From Occallatibacter sp. (GTDB lineage Bacteria > Acidobacteriota > Terriglobia > Terriglobales > Acidobacteriaceae): a DNA stretch of 35,753 bases. The position numbers and the translations under genes were made by a program. Location: contig JARLGF010000023.1 of assembly GCA_031296165.1 (NCBI GenBank), forward strand, positions 1 to 35,753. Reading direction: 5' to 3'. The first letter of the stretch is position 1. Each line of letters opens with the position of its first letter. Positions 1 to 7,173 of this stretch are shown here, in pieces. The notes below the pieces were generated by a model. The model was not told the DNA's origin and searched no databases. It saw nothing but the letters and a program-made list of their open reading frames with translations.

Positions 1-185
1 AGAACCTGTTTAAAAACTAGGTACGCGGAACCCAGGAAGCCATATTCGCGGTCGGCTTTCGCGGTTAGCGTTTGAGTATGTATCCCAGTGATTTGACGGA
101 TGCGCAGTGGTTGAAGCTGGAAGTGTTGTTGCGCGAGTCGGCGGAGAGGCGCCATGCCGGTGGCAGGCCACGCAAGTATCAAGAG
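1..185 (+). mobile_element. Truncated end of an IS5-family element
   Basis: The window opens with AGAACCTGTTTAAAAACTAG, which looks like the terminal inverted repeat region of an IS5-type element, followed about 57 bases later by the N-terminus of a transposase. Similarity to a transposase stops near position 185, and no second terminus is visible downstream. The element is therefore a decayed or internally deleted remnant. The assignment rests on the transposase start. The exact terminus is uncertain because the window begins there. Confidence 0.5.
78..185 (+). pseudogene. IS5-family transposase, N-terminal fragment
   Basis: From the ATG at 78 the frame reads MYPSDLTDAQWLKLE and continues to GGRPRKYQ. 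This is the typical opening of IS5-family (IS4/5 superfamily) transposases, which carry a DUF4096-like N-terminal domain. After about 36 residues the similarity ends abruptly; the frame stays open to 500 but encodes nothing recognisable and overlaps two minus-strand genes. The DDE catalytic domain is absent, so the fragment is not functional. A TTG at 72 could be an alternative start. Confidence 0.7.
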
Positions 186-239
186 CCAACTCGACCAAAT
201 AGTGAGAGCTTGACGGCGGAAGAGGTTTGCGGCGTTTTC

Positions 240-407
240 TCACTTTGCCACCTCCATCACGTACTTGCGGGCGGCGTGCTTAGCTTGCTCGCGCGGCATG
301 ACGCGCTCAAAGATGCGCCGCACGGCACCGAACAGGTCGGGATGTGGGCCGTAAGCTTTGTAAGCTTTGGTGAGCTGGCCCTTGATGGACGGAGAGAGGT
401 TTTTCAT
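240..407 (-). CDS. Small conserved-looking hypothetical protein (55 aa)
   Basis: A 55-residue basic, largely helical protein (begins MKNLSPSIKGQL, ends ARKYVMEVAK) with no recognised domain. Its ATG overlaps the TGA of the upstream zinc-ribbon gene in the arrangement ATGA at 404-407, the usual sign of translational coupling, so the two are probably made together. The residues GPHPDLFGAVRRIFERVMP suggest a short helical fold. I do not recognise the family. The coding call rests on the coupled overlap and protein-like composition, and function is unknown. Confidence 0.5.
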   Translation of the reverse strand: MKNLSPSIKGQLTKAYKAYGPHPDLFGAVRRIFERVMPREQAKHAARKYVMEVAK

Positions 408-724
408 CCCTGCACCGCCGTTTCCGCGCGGTCCATATCGGGAGACGCCTTTTTCCAACGCCCGATAAACACTGGGGCATCGGTGACGCCGTCGAGGTAG
501 AGTTCGGTGTTGTAGATGTAAAGGCGGGTGGCACCGCAATCGAGGCAGGTTTGGTGATCGTTGAACGGGAGGGTGATGTTACGGTGACGGCAGCCGAAGG
601 TTACTTCGGCGACCCGTCCAGCGAGCTTTTTCAGCTTCCAAACCAGCTTTTCGCGGTAGGATGGGGTCCAGTTCGCGGCATACTTTTGGGCAGGTGTCCC
701 AATGGAGGGTAAGGCAATGAGCAT
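404..724 (-). CDS. Small zinc-ribbon-like hypothetical protein (106 aa)
   Basis: The N-terminal 40 residues are basic and helical (YREKLVWKLKKLAG). A probable metal-binding knuckle follows around residues 44-65: a Cys and His in GCRHRN, then a His and two Cys in DHQTCLDCGATRLY. Similar small proteins with a C-x-H and a CLDCG half occur in Acidobacteriota, from memory of the family. The start at 724 is supported by an AGGAGA Shine-Dalgarno seven bases upstream. The gene begins 37 bp after the 3' end of tRNA-Val on the same strand, so it may share the tRNA transcript, and it overlaps the next gene by four bases. The zinc role is inferred; the biological role is unknown. Confidence 0.65.
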   Translation of the reverse strand: MLIALPSIGTPAQKYAANWTPSYREKLVWKLKKLAGRVAEVTFGCRHRNITLPFNDHQTCLDCGATRLYIYNTELYLDGVTDAPVFIGRWKKASPDMDRAETAVQG

Positions 725-761
725 CGGCTATCTCCTGAAGAATCAGAAGATAACCTGCATG

Positions 762-838
762 TGGTGGGCGGTCAGGGACTCGAACCCCGGACTTCCTGCT
801 TGTAAGGCAGGCGCTCTAACCAACTGAGCTAACCGCCC
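762..838 (-). tRNA. tRNA-Val, anticodon TAC
   Basis: On the minus strand the sequence folds as a canonical cloverleaf: acceptor GGGCGGT/ACCGCCC, D stem GCTC/GAGC, anticodon stem CCTGC/GCAGG with loop CTTACAA (anticodon TAC at 34-36), T stem CGGGG/CCCTG with loop TTCGAGT. The CCA end is encoded (positions 762-764). All stems pair, with one G-T in the T arm. The anticodon reads GUA and wobble valine codons. Confidence 0.95.
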
Positions 839-872
839 ATGCGAAGAGGCAACGCGATTGCCATCTCTCATC

Positions 873-881
873 ATCATACCA
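873..881 (-). promoter_or_regulatory. Candidate extended -10 promoter for tRNA-Val
   Basis: On the minus strand the bases read TGGTATGAT, matching an extended -10 element (TG-N-TATGAT). They lie about 34 bases before the tRNA 5' end, which would give a leader of roughly 27 bases for RNase P removal. No good -35 hexamer is seen, as is common with extended -10 promoters. A short dyad GTGC-GTTT-GCAC (882-893) adjoins it. Confidence 0.4.
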
Positions 882-932
882 GTGCGTTTGCACCGCTGTG
901 GACGACGCACGCAGAGTTGGTACACTCACCCG

Positions 933-1802
933 GTGAGCCGTCTCATTGTCAATGCCGACGATTTCGGGCTAACCTCCGGAGTCAACCGCGCGATCCTGGA
1001 GTTGCATGGGGCCGGTGTGCTGACCAGCGCCACTCTGATGGCGCGGGCCACTGCCTCAGCTGAGGCCATCGCCATGGCGCGCGCCACTCCGTCGCTGGGC
1101 GTGGGCTGCCATGTGGTCCTGGTGGATGGCGATCCCGTGCTGCCGCCGCATGAGATCCCCACGCTTATCGACAGGAGGACGGGCCGCTTCCATCCCACGC
1201 TAGGCGCATTCTTGCAGCGGCTGCTCACGGGCCGCATTCTTGCAGCCGAGATTGAAGCAGAAGCCGCCGCGCAGCTCTCTCTGTTGCAGGCCCAAGGTCT
1301 TGCGCTCACTCACATGGACACGCACAAGCACGTCCACATGTTTCCCGCTGTGCTCAGGCCGGTTTTGCGCGCGGCGGCTAGCGGCGGCATCCGCCGCATT
1401 CGCAATCCCTTTGAACCGGCGTGGAGCCTGAACGCCACACCAGGCGCTCCCTGGCTGCGGCGGACACAGGTTCATTTGCTGCGCCGGTTCTTGCCTGCAT
1501 TTGACAGGATCGTAGACTCTGCCGGATTCACCACCACGGACGGCGTAATCGGGGTACTTGCCACCGGAACCCTGGATGCTGCTACAGTCGATTCCGTGCT
1601 CCGGAACATGCCTCACGGCACCTGGGAGTTGGTCACGCATCCTGGATATAACGACGACAATCTGGCCCGGGCCCGCACACGGCTGCTGGCTTCGCGCGAA
1701 GCGGAACTGGAAGCGTTGCTGATCTTGCGGCAGTTCCCGGAAATCGAATTCATTTCTTTTATGGGTTTGCACTCAAATGCCCGGTTGAAAACAAGCCGGT
1801 AA
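933..1802 (+). CDS. YdjC/ChbG/HpnK-family carbohydrate deacetylase
   Basis: A metal-dependent deacetylase of the YdjC superfamily, which removes N-acetyl groups from amino sugars (ChbG on chitooligosaccharides) or acts in hopanoid side-chain synthesis (HpnK). Visible family marks are NADDFGLT at residues 7-14, GCH near 60, HMDTHKHVH at 127-135 (metal and catalytic histidines) and HPGYND near the C-terminus. The GTG at 933 is chosen because the family begins directly with a short strand into NADDFG; the longer frame from 858 would add 25 atypical residues. No clear Shine-Dalgarno precedes the GTG, and a TACACT lies just upstream, so the mRNA might be leaderless. bshA follows after 81 bp on the same strand, so a role in bacillithiol synthesis is possible but unproven. 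Confidence 0.85.
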   Translation: MSRLIVNADDFGLTSGVNRAILELHGAGVLTSATLMARATASAEAIAMARATPSLGVGCHVVLVDGDPVLPPHEIPTLIDRRTGRFHPTLGAFLQRLLTGRILAAEIEAEAAAQLSLLQAQGLALTHMDTHKHVHMFPAVLRPVLRAAASGGIRRIRNPFEPAWSLNATPGAPWLRRTQVHLLRRFLPAFDRIVDSAGFTTTDGVIGVLATGTLDAATVDSVLRNMPHGTWELVTHPGYNDDNLARARTRLLASREAELEALLILRQFPEIEFISFMGLHSNARLKTSR

Positions 1803-1883
1803 CATGCAAATCTGCATCTTCGACGCTTGCAGCAACGTCAATTAGGTGGGCATATTCCACTAGGATCGAATCGAGAAGAAATC

Positions 1884-3029
1884 ATGCGCATCGGCATTAC
1901 CTGTTATCCCACGTACGGCGGTTCGGGCGTGGTCGCTACGGAACTGGGCATCGAACTGGCGGCGATGGGCCACGAGGTACATTTCATCTCTTATTCGCAG
2001 CCGTTTCGTCTGAGCGGACGCGACGACGGGATCTTGTATCACGAGGTTCCCGTGTCGAGCTATCCGCTGTTCGAGTTCCCGCCGTACGATCTGGCGCTGG
2101 CTTCGCGGATGGCTGAAGTAGCTGAATTCTACGATCTTGACCTGCTGCATGTGCACTATGCAATTCCCCACTCGGTCAGCGCGCTGCTGGCGCGGCAGAT
2201 GCTGGCTGCCCGCGGGCGGCGGTTGCCGTTCGTGACCACGCTGCACGGGACCGACATAACCCTCGTGGGGCTGGACCGAAGCTACCTGCCGATTACGCGG
2301 TACGCCATTCAGGAGAGCGATGGCGTTACCAGTATCTCCGACTATCTAAGGGAGAAAACAGTTCAGGACTTCGGTGTGACGCGGGGCATCGAGGTGGTGC
2401 CGAACTTCGTCAACTGCGATGTGTACACACCGATCCGGGATGACGACAAGCGGGCCGAAGCGCGCAAGCGCCTGGCTGCGCCGGATGAGGCGATCTTGAT
2501 GCATCTCTCCAATTTCAGACCCGTCAAGCGCGTGTTGGACGTGGTAAGAATCTTTGCGCAGGTTGCGCGCGAAGTGCCGGCGCAACTGGTTCTGGTGGGG
2601 GATGGACCCGACCGGTCGGCAGCCGAGTGGCTGGCGCACGACCTGGGGATTCAATCACGCGTACACTTTCTAGGCAAGATGGAGCGGGTAAACGAACTGC
2701 TGCCGCTGGCCGACCTCATGCTGATGCCAAGCGAGTTGGAATCATTCGGATTGGCGGCGCTTGAAGCAATGGCCTGCAAGGTTCCGTCGATTGCAACCAG
2801 CGTAGGCGGGGTGCCGGAACTGATCGACAACCGCGTAACCGGGCTACTGTATGCGGTGGGCGACGTGGATGGCATGGCGTCTGGCGCTTTGAGCCTGCTC
2901 CAGGATCGAGCGCGGCTTGAAGAGATGCGGGAGGCGGGACGGAAGACGGCGCAGAGTCAATTCTGCTCATCGCTGGTGGTGCCCCACTACGTGCGTTATT
3001 ACGAGCAGGTTCTGGCCGGAACAGCCTGA
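1884..3029 (+). CDS. bshA: N-acetyl-alpha-D-glucosaminyl L-malate synthase
   Basis: A GT4-family glycosyltransferase of 381 residues that joins UDP-GlcNAc to L-malate, the first step of bacillithiol synthesis, in the cytoplasm. Diagnostic features are MRIGITCYPTYGGSGVVATE at the N-terminus, HVHYAIPHS, TLHGTDITLVG, the nucleotide-sugar region SNFRPVKRV, and the E-x7-E element in PSELESFGLAALEAMAC. The ATG at 1884 is preferred over an upstream in-frame start at 1827 because GAGAAG sits at ribosome-binding distance and homologues start at MRIGI. It follows the YdjC-type deacetylase, which could supply the deacetylation step. No bshB (LmbE type) or bshC is in the window. Confidence 0.92.
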   Translation: MRIGITCYPTYGGSGVVATELGIELAAMGHEVHFISYSQPFRLSGRDDGILYHEVPVSSYPLFEFPPYDLALASRMAEVAEFYDLDLLHVHYAIPHSVSALLARQMLAARGRRLPFVTTLHGTDITLVGLDRSYLPITRYAIQESDGVTSISDYLREKTVQDFGVTRGIEVVPNFVNCDVYTPIRDDDKRAEARKRLAAPDEAILMHLSNFRPVKRVLDVVRIFAQVAREVPAQLVLVGDGPDRSAAEWLAHDLGIQSRVHFLGKMERVNELLPLADLMLMPSELESFGLAALEAMACKVPSIATSVGGVPELIDNRVTGLLYAVGDVDGMASGALSLLQDRARLEEMREAGRKTAQSQFCSSLVVPHYVRYYEQVLAGTA

Positions 3030-3598
3030 ACTCCCAGGTCTGAAATCAGGCCGTATCGCCAACAGAAACCGTTCTCCCGGCTGTAGGGCGCAGCGCGCGG
3101 ACGTATACCCCGTGCCAGCAATCAGTCTGGAAAGCCGTCTTACTTCTCACCGTCTTACTGCACGGTCGTAGCATTCTATCTCATGAAAATACTCACCCGA
3201 AAGACATCCTGCAAGGTTCATCCTGTTGAACAAATCCGCATCGCGCGGAGCAGAACGGCCTTCTGATCGAGAGAATTTCTATGGTTAGGATTCGCGATAT
3301 TCCGCTCCAGCTTTTGCTCTTTTATCAATGAGTCAATGTATCTCCGCAGCACACAGTCAGACCTGTAATTCCCCGTTGGTTTCCATCCCGTGAAATCGGA
3401 CCAGCAACAAGGTTCTATCTCCCGGAAACAAGAACCGGGAACTACCTCGCTTTCAAGAGATATTCCTCGCTCTGTCTCGTCAGTTCCTTCCGTCATTCAT
3501 GTTATTCCCCCGCCGTTGCGGGTAATCGTTCAGGCTCTCGTTAACCGGCGTTTGCTCAACAAAAACCCTGGCTTTGCCCGACAAACGCAACCTTTTGT

Positions 3599-3627
3599 TT
3601 GTAAATGAATCAACATTTGCGTATCGT
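3599..3627 (+). promoter_or_regulatory. Weak candidate promoter for the H1-like gene
   Basis: TTGTAA (3599-3604) and TATCGT (3622-3627) are separated by 17 bases; each hexamer matches the sigma-70 consensus at four of six positions. Transcription from here would give a leader of roughly 85 bases containing the nested inverted repeats at 3636-3696. The evidence is position and spacing only. Confidence 0.3.
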
Positions 3628-3635
3628 AATGAAGG

Positions 3636-3696
3636 AGCAAGTAGCAGACACTGCGCGGCGTTATGACTTACCTCCGCAGAGGTAGGACCACTTGCT
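3636..3696 (+). promoter_or_regulatory. Nested inverted repeats in the leader of the H1-like gene
   Basis: A perfect hairpin TACCTC-CGCA-GAGGTA (3669-3684) lies inside an outer pairing of AGCAAGT (3636-3642) with ACTTGCT (3690-3696). The structure ends about nine bases before the GGGAGA Shine-Dalgarno (3705-3710) of the downstream gene. Possible roles are mRNA stability, translational control or protein binding; none can be chosen from sequence alone. Confidence 0.4.
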
Positions 3697-3717
3697 TGAG
3701 ATCAGGGAGAATCGTAC

Positions 3718-3999
3718 ATGGCAATTTCAGACATTCTGGCAAGTATCGATCACGATATTGCCCAGTTGCAGCAGGCACGCGCACTTCTGACCGGAAACGC
3801 GGCGTTAGCACCTAAGAAGGCAGCAGGCAGGCCCAGGAAGGTCACATCTGTGCCCGAAAAGGCAGCAACCGACGCACTCGCCGCTGCAAAGTCCTCCAAG
3901 AAAAAGAAGAAGAGAAACCTCTCGCCTGAAGGGCGGAAGCGCATCGCCGAGGCAGTCAAGAAGCGGTGGGCAGCACAGAAGGCTGCTGCAGCCAAGTAA
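3718..3999 (+). CDS. Histone-H1-like / AT-hook basic protein (93 aa)
   Basis: A small DNA-binding-type protein. Residues 1-30 form a helix (ISDILASIDHDIAQLQQARALL). A GRPRK AT-hook core lies near residues 38-42, followed by an Ala/Lys-rich segment with KSSKKKKKRN and a C-terminal LSPEGRKRIAEAVKKRWAAQK motif. That last motif is common in small bacterial proteins that bind DNA non-specifically. The start is supported by GGGAGA eight bases upstream. The gene stands alone and is closed by a strong terminator. Nucleoid or AT-rich DNA binding is an inference from composition and the AT-hook; no enzymatic function is expected. Confidence 0.8.
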   Translation: MAISDILASIDHDIAQLQQARALLTGNAALAPKKAAGRPRKVTSVPEKAATDALAAAKSSKKKKKRNLSPEGRKRIAEAVKKRWAAQKAAAAK

Positions 4000-4018
4000 C
4001 CATCCGCACAGCGTACGG

Positions 4019-4060
4019 AACTAAACTGGCGCCGGCTTTTGCCAGCGTCAGTTTAGTTTT
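4019..4060 (+). terminator. Strong, possibly bidirectional Rho-independent terminator
   Basis: AACTAAACTG (4019-4028) pairs perfectly with CAGTTTAGTT (4049-4058). The inner arms GCGCCGGC and GCCAGCGT extend the stem with one mismatch and one G-U around a TTTT loop. A T-run and T-rich tail follow on the plus strand. It closes the H1-like gene. The stop codon of the convergent small gene (4053-4055) lies inside the right arm. Confidence 0.85.
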
Positions 4061-4259
4061 CTTCGTTCGTTTCTTCTTCCGGCCAAAGCGGTGGTTGAAC
4101 GGCGCGCGTTTGCCGATGCTTGAGGTCGGCAAGGATGCGGGACCAATAAGCAATGCTGCGCTCCGTGCGCGCCAGTCGTTGTTGCGCTTCCTTGAGCTTG
4201 CGTTCGGCAGTACGCATGCGCAGGCTTCTGGCTTTTTCGAGTTGTGGGTCTGCGGGCAT
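4053..4259 (-). CDS. Small helical, probable coiled-coil protein (68 aa)
   Basis: A charged protein dominated by a helix with heptad-like spacing (KARSLRMRTAERKLKEAQQ, then RLARTERSIAYWSRILADL), ending in an acidic tail EEETNEEN. No family is recognised. It lies 20 bp downstream of the flavin reductase on the same strand and is probably the last gene of that operon. The ATG at 4259 is preferred; a TTG at 4271 would add four residues. Its stop codon sits within the stem of the terminator shared with the convergent H1-like gene. The coding call rests on helical composition and operon position. Confidence 0.5.
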   Translation of the reverse strand: MPADPQLEKARSLRMRTAERKLKEAQQRLARTERSIAYWSRILADLKHRQTRAVQPPLWPEEETNEEN

Positions 4260-4279
4260 ACAGGGTTTCAAATCTGCCG

Positions 4280-4828
4280 CTACGGCATTCTCGACTTCAG
4301 CTTGATCGTCTCGCCATCAATGGTGAACTTCCCGTACCCGTGATGGTGAATGGTTTTCGGTTGCTTCTGCGCCGGATCGATCCAGGCTTTCAGCACTTCC
4401 AGAACAAACAGGTTGAACTTGTTGACGAGGCGCGTTTCCACCACCTTGCATTCTAGGTTGGCGAAACACTCTGCCACCAAAGGCGGCTTGACACGCTCAG
4501 CCGGCATCCGCGTCAAACCGAATCTCTTGAATTTGTCCGTATCCCTGCCCGAGCAGTTACCGATTGCCACCACTTTTTGAGCCAACTGAATCGCAGGAAT
4601 AGCGATCACGCACTCGCCAGTCGCCCGCAATGCGGCAAAGCTGTAATCGGCGTTGCTCACCACGCAGGCAATCCGCGGCGGCTCGAACTCCACCATCATG
4701 TGCCAGGACATCGCCATGATGTTGGCACGGCCTTTCCGTGCGGTGGCCAGCAGCACCACCGGCCCCGGTTCCAGCAACTGGTAGACCTTCGCGAGCGGCA
4801 AATCTTTCATCGTTTTGGTGATTCCCAT
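4280..4828 (-). CDS. Flavin reductase-like FMN-binding protein
   Basis: A flavin reductase domain protein (PF01613-like, split-barrel FMN-binding fold) that would reduce flavin with NAD(P)H or act as a flavoprotein. Supporting segments are PGPVVLLATARKGRANIMAM near the start, MVEFEPPRIACVVSN, a Cys in TGECVIAIP, and HHHGYGKFTIDGE at the C-terminus. Two starts are plausible: ATG 4828 (used here, with AGGTCAGGA upstream, 182 aa) and ATG 4810, which overlaps the stop of the preceding oxidoreductase as ATGA (176 aa). Either way the gene is translationally coupled to the Gfo/Idh/MocA gene, so the two may work on the same unknown substrate. Confidence 0.85.
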   Translation of the reverse strand: MGITKTMKDLPLAKVYQLLEPGPVVLLATARKGRANIMAMSWHMMVEFEPPRIACVVSNADYSFAALRATGECVIAIPAIQLAQKVVAIGNCSGRDTDKFKRFGLTRMPAERVKPPLVAECFANLECKVVETRLVNKFNLFVLEVLKAWIDPAQKQPKTIHHHGYGKFTIDGETIKLKSRMP

Positions 4829-5817
4829 TGTCCTGACCTGGCAGAGCGGAAAACAGCCTCGATCACGGCCATGTTCCCGATGGAGTCTTCGATGGGAACG
4901 GGAACTTCCCTGCCCTCCAGCACTGCTTTTGAAAAGGCGTCGCCCTGCAGAGTGTACTGATCGCAGATGGGGAAGGTCTCCGTCGTAATGCCGCTGCCGG
5001 CAAGATCGCCTGTGCTGTCGATGAAAATGCGCGTGGGGCGGTCTACGGGCGCATTGAAAGGAATCTCGATCTCGATGCGCCCCTTGGTGCCGAAAAACTG
5101 AACGCGCTGGTAGGGGATCAACTGCATGGCGCACGTAAAGATCGACTGGCCGCCCGGAAAGTCGAGAATCGCCGAGGTAAGACGGTCGATGTGCATCCCT
5201 GGATCGCGCTCCATCAGGCCGACCACGCGTGTAGGCTCCTGCGCGAATGCATAGCGCGACGCCTGGATGAGGTAGCAGCCAATGTCCATCAAGCCGCCTC
5301 CGCCCCAATCCACATGGTTGCGAATGTTGGCCGGGTCGGCGTTGAAGTAGCTGAAAAAGCCAACCACGGACCGCAGTTCTCCAATGTGCTTTTCGTCAAG
5401 CAGTTCGCGCAGGCGGAGCCATTGCGGAGTGCTGCGGATCATGAAAGCCTCGCCGATTTTGACGCCGGTTCGGGCGCGTACCCCAAGCAGCGATTTTGCC
5501 TCCGCAACGGTCAGGCTGATCGGCTTCTCGCAGAGAACATGCTTGCCCGCTTCCGCGGCTTTGATGGTCCAGGGAACGTGAAGCTGATTGGGAAGAGGAT
5601 TGTAAATGGCGTCAATATTCGGATCGGTCAGAAGCTCTTCATAGGAGCCATAAGCCCTGGGAATGCCTAGAGCCTTGGCTGCCGCCCGAGACTTTGCCAG
5701 ATCGCGGGATGCAATGGCGTCGACGCTGCAGTAGCTGCACTTCATCATTCCAGGAAGAACTTTTTTGAGGCCAATGCTGGCGGTGCTGAGAACTCCCCAG
5801 CGAAGTTTGTTTGACAT
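4807..5817 (-). CDS. Gfo/Idh/MocA-family NAD(P)-dependent oxidoreductase
   Basis: A cytoplasmic dehydrogenase of about 336 residues, probably acting on a sugar or cyclitol. The N-terminal Rossmann half starts LRWGVLSTASIGLKKVLPGM. AIYNPLPNQLH and the family-defining EKP (HVLCEKPISLTVAEA) follow, and the C-terminal half has the GGGGLMDIGCYLIQ segment with its conserved Asp and downstream hydrophobic residues. The glucose-fructose oxidoreductase and trans-dihydrodiol dehydrogenase branches are the closest in feel; substrate cannot be assigned. The ATG at 5817 starts the protein immediately before the Rossmann strand. An in-frame extension to 6039 has no family similarity. It leads a three-gene minus-strand operon. 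Confidence 0.9.
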   Translation of the reverse strand: MSNKLRWGVLSTASIGLKKVLPGMMKCSYCSVDAIASRDLAKSRAAAKALGIPRAYGSYEELLTDPNIDAIYNPLPNQLHVPWTIKAAEAGKHVLCEKPISLTVAEAKSLLGVRARTGVKIGEAFMIRSTPQWLRLRELLDEKHIGELRSVVGFFSYFNADPANIRNHVDWGGGGLMDIGCYLIQASRYAFAQEPTRVVGLMERDPGMHIDRLTSAILDFPGGQSIFTCAMQLIPYQRVQFFGTKGRIEIEIPFNAPVDRPTRIFIDSTGDLAGSGITTETFPICDQYTLQGDAFSKAVLEGREVPVPIEDSIGNMAVIEAVFRSARSGQWESPKR

Positions 5818-6133
5818 GCAGCCAATGATAAACGCAGAGCGCGGGAATGGCTTGAAAGACCCTTGCGGTTTCAGGTATCGAGCACATCCACATATAGATG
5901 ACCAGGGGTGTCCAGGGTCACTGATAAACCGATCCGAAAGCAGTAAATATCGTTCGAGGGTCATTTCGAGGCGGAGCAGCCTTGATTTGATGAGCAGAAA
6001 AACCAGGGCACGACAAGTATTATTTGCAATGTTAACCAATTTGCATTGAACAGCTTAAGCGTGAATCCCTCAAGTAGATTCTTGCCGCAAGATGATCCTC
6101 TCTGTGGGTCGTGGGTTCAAGGGGGAAGCCCTA
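5818..6133. other. Divergent intergenic region
   Basis: This 316-bp gap separates the divergent oxidoreductase and DUF362 genes and must hold both promoters. A small dyad CAATG...CATTG brackets an AT-rich stretch near 6030-6050. I see no clear -35/-10 pair, RNA gene or credible open frame. Confidence 0.5.
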
Positions 6134-7144
6134 ATGAACACAAGCCACATCGCCAGTCGGCGCAATTTTCTCAAGCAGGCACTATCGGGCGCTGCGGTTC
6201 TGAGCACTGGCAGCGGGACAAAGTTGCTGGCAGACGTCGAACAGCGCCCGGCGCAGGCAAAGCTCCGTGTTGTCGTCGCCCATGATGCCCTTCTGCGGAG
6301 TGCCGGTTCCACTGTGGATTCCCAGCGGATTCTGGCGCTCCTCGACCGCGCCATGCAGTCTCTCTATGACCGCGATCGTCCGCTCGAAGCGTGGCGGAAG
6401 CTGGTCCGTCCCGGTGAGTTGGTGGGAGTCAAGGTCAATACTCTGGGCGGACGCGGAATCTCCAGCAATCCTCAGCTTGTTGCAGCCATTTGCGAGCGCT
6501 TGCAGCAGGCCGGAATCAAGGCCGGCGACATCGTGGTGTGGGACCGCGACACGGACGAGTTGGAGCGCGCCGGATTCCATGTGGCCGAAGGCGGAAACCG
6601 CGTGCAATGCTATGGAACCGATCGCGTCGATTACGAACAGGATCTGGTGGCGTACGGCAGCGTGGGTAGCCGCCTGTCGAAGATCCTGACCCAACGCTCG
6701 GATGTTCTGATCAATGTCCCCGTGCTGAAAGATCATGACGGCGCAGGCGTCACCATCGCCTTGAAAAACATGTATGGCGTCATTCATAACCCGAACAAGT
6801 ACCACCCCAACGGCTGCAATCCATATGTAGCGGACCTGAACATGCTGCCGGAGATCCGAACCAGGATGCGCCTGACCATCTGCGATGCCACCACCGCCAT
6901 GTACGAAGGCGGGCCGGCATTCAAGCCGGAACACAGTTGGGAATGCAATTCCCTGCTGGTTTCTCAGGACCCTGTCGCGCTGGATTACACGGGCTGGCAA
7001 ATCATTGAGCGCAAGCGGGCCGAACATGGATTGAAGACGCTCGAGACCGAGCAAAGAGCGCCAAGCTACATCGCAACAGCAGCCGATGCGCAACACCGGC
7101 TAGGTATCAACGATCCCAGGAAAATCTCGACTGTCGAGATTTAG
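6134..7144 (+). CDS. DUF362 protein with Tat signal
   Basis: A 336-residue protein of the DUF362 family (PF04015), whose members are often iron-sulfur-associated and of unknown function. The N-terminus carries a textbook twin-arginine motif, SRRNFLKQ at residues 8-15, followed by a hydrophobic stretch, so a folded exported protein is expected. Family segments include KLVRPGELVGVKVNTLGG, VLINVPVLKDHDGAGVTIALK, MYGVI and SQDPVALDYTGW. The ATG at 6134 has AGGGGGAAG just upstream and places the Tat motif correctly. The AmmeMemoRadiSam radical SAM gene begins about 30 bp later. No classical ferredoxin CxxCxxC motif is visible, so any cofactor is unknown. Confidence 0.85.
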   Translation: MNTSHIASRRNFLKQALSGAAVLSTGSGTKLLADVEQRPAQAKLRVVVAHDALLRSAGSTVDSQRILALLDRAMQSLYDRDRPLEAWRKLVRPGELVGVKVNTLGGRGISSNPQLVAAICERLQQAGIKAGDIVVWDRDTDELERAGFHVAEGGNRVQCYGTDRVDYEQDLVAYGSVGSRLSKILTQRSDVLINVPVLKDHDGAGVTIALKNMYGVIHNPNKYHPNGCNPYVADLNMLPEIRTRMRLTICDATTAMYEGGPAFKPEHSWECNSLLVSQDPVALDYTGWQIIERKRAEHGLKTLETEQRAPSYIATAADAQHRLGINDPRKISTVEI

Positions 7145-7173
7145 TTGCTGGGCGCGTGACCGGGAGGTTCAAT

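Larger units (their letters stand above)
3030..3717. other. Long intergenic region, no convincing gene
   Basis: About 690 bp separate bshA from the basic-protein gene. Two short open frames exist (minus 3218-3496, plus 3390-3608), but neither has protein-like composition, a ribosome-binding site or recognisable motifs. The base composition appears more AT-rich than in the flanking genes. The right-hand end (3599-3717) carries a possible promoter and a structured leader, listed separately. Nothing else is evident. Confidence 0.6.

Noticed and set aside
186..500. Continuation of the IS5 transposase frame to 500
   Set aside because: Residues after about 36 have no transposase similarity and the stretch is covered by two better minus-strand genes with a coupled overlap.
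3218..3608. Two short open frames in the bshA-H1 gap
   Set aside because: Neither has a ribosome-binding site, recognisable motif or protein-like composition, and they overlap on opposite strands.
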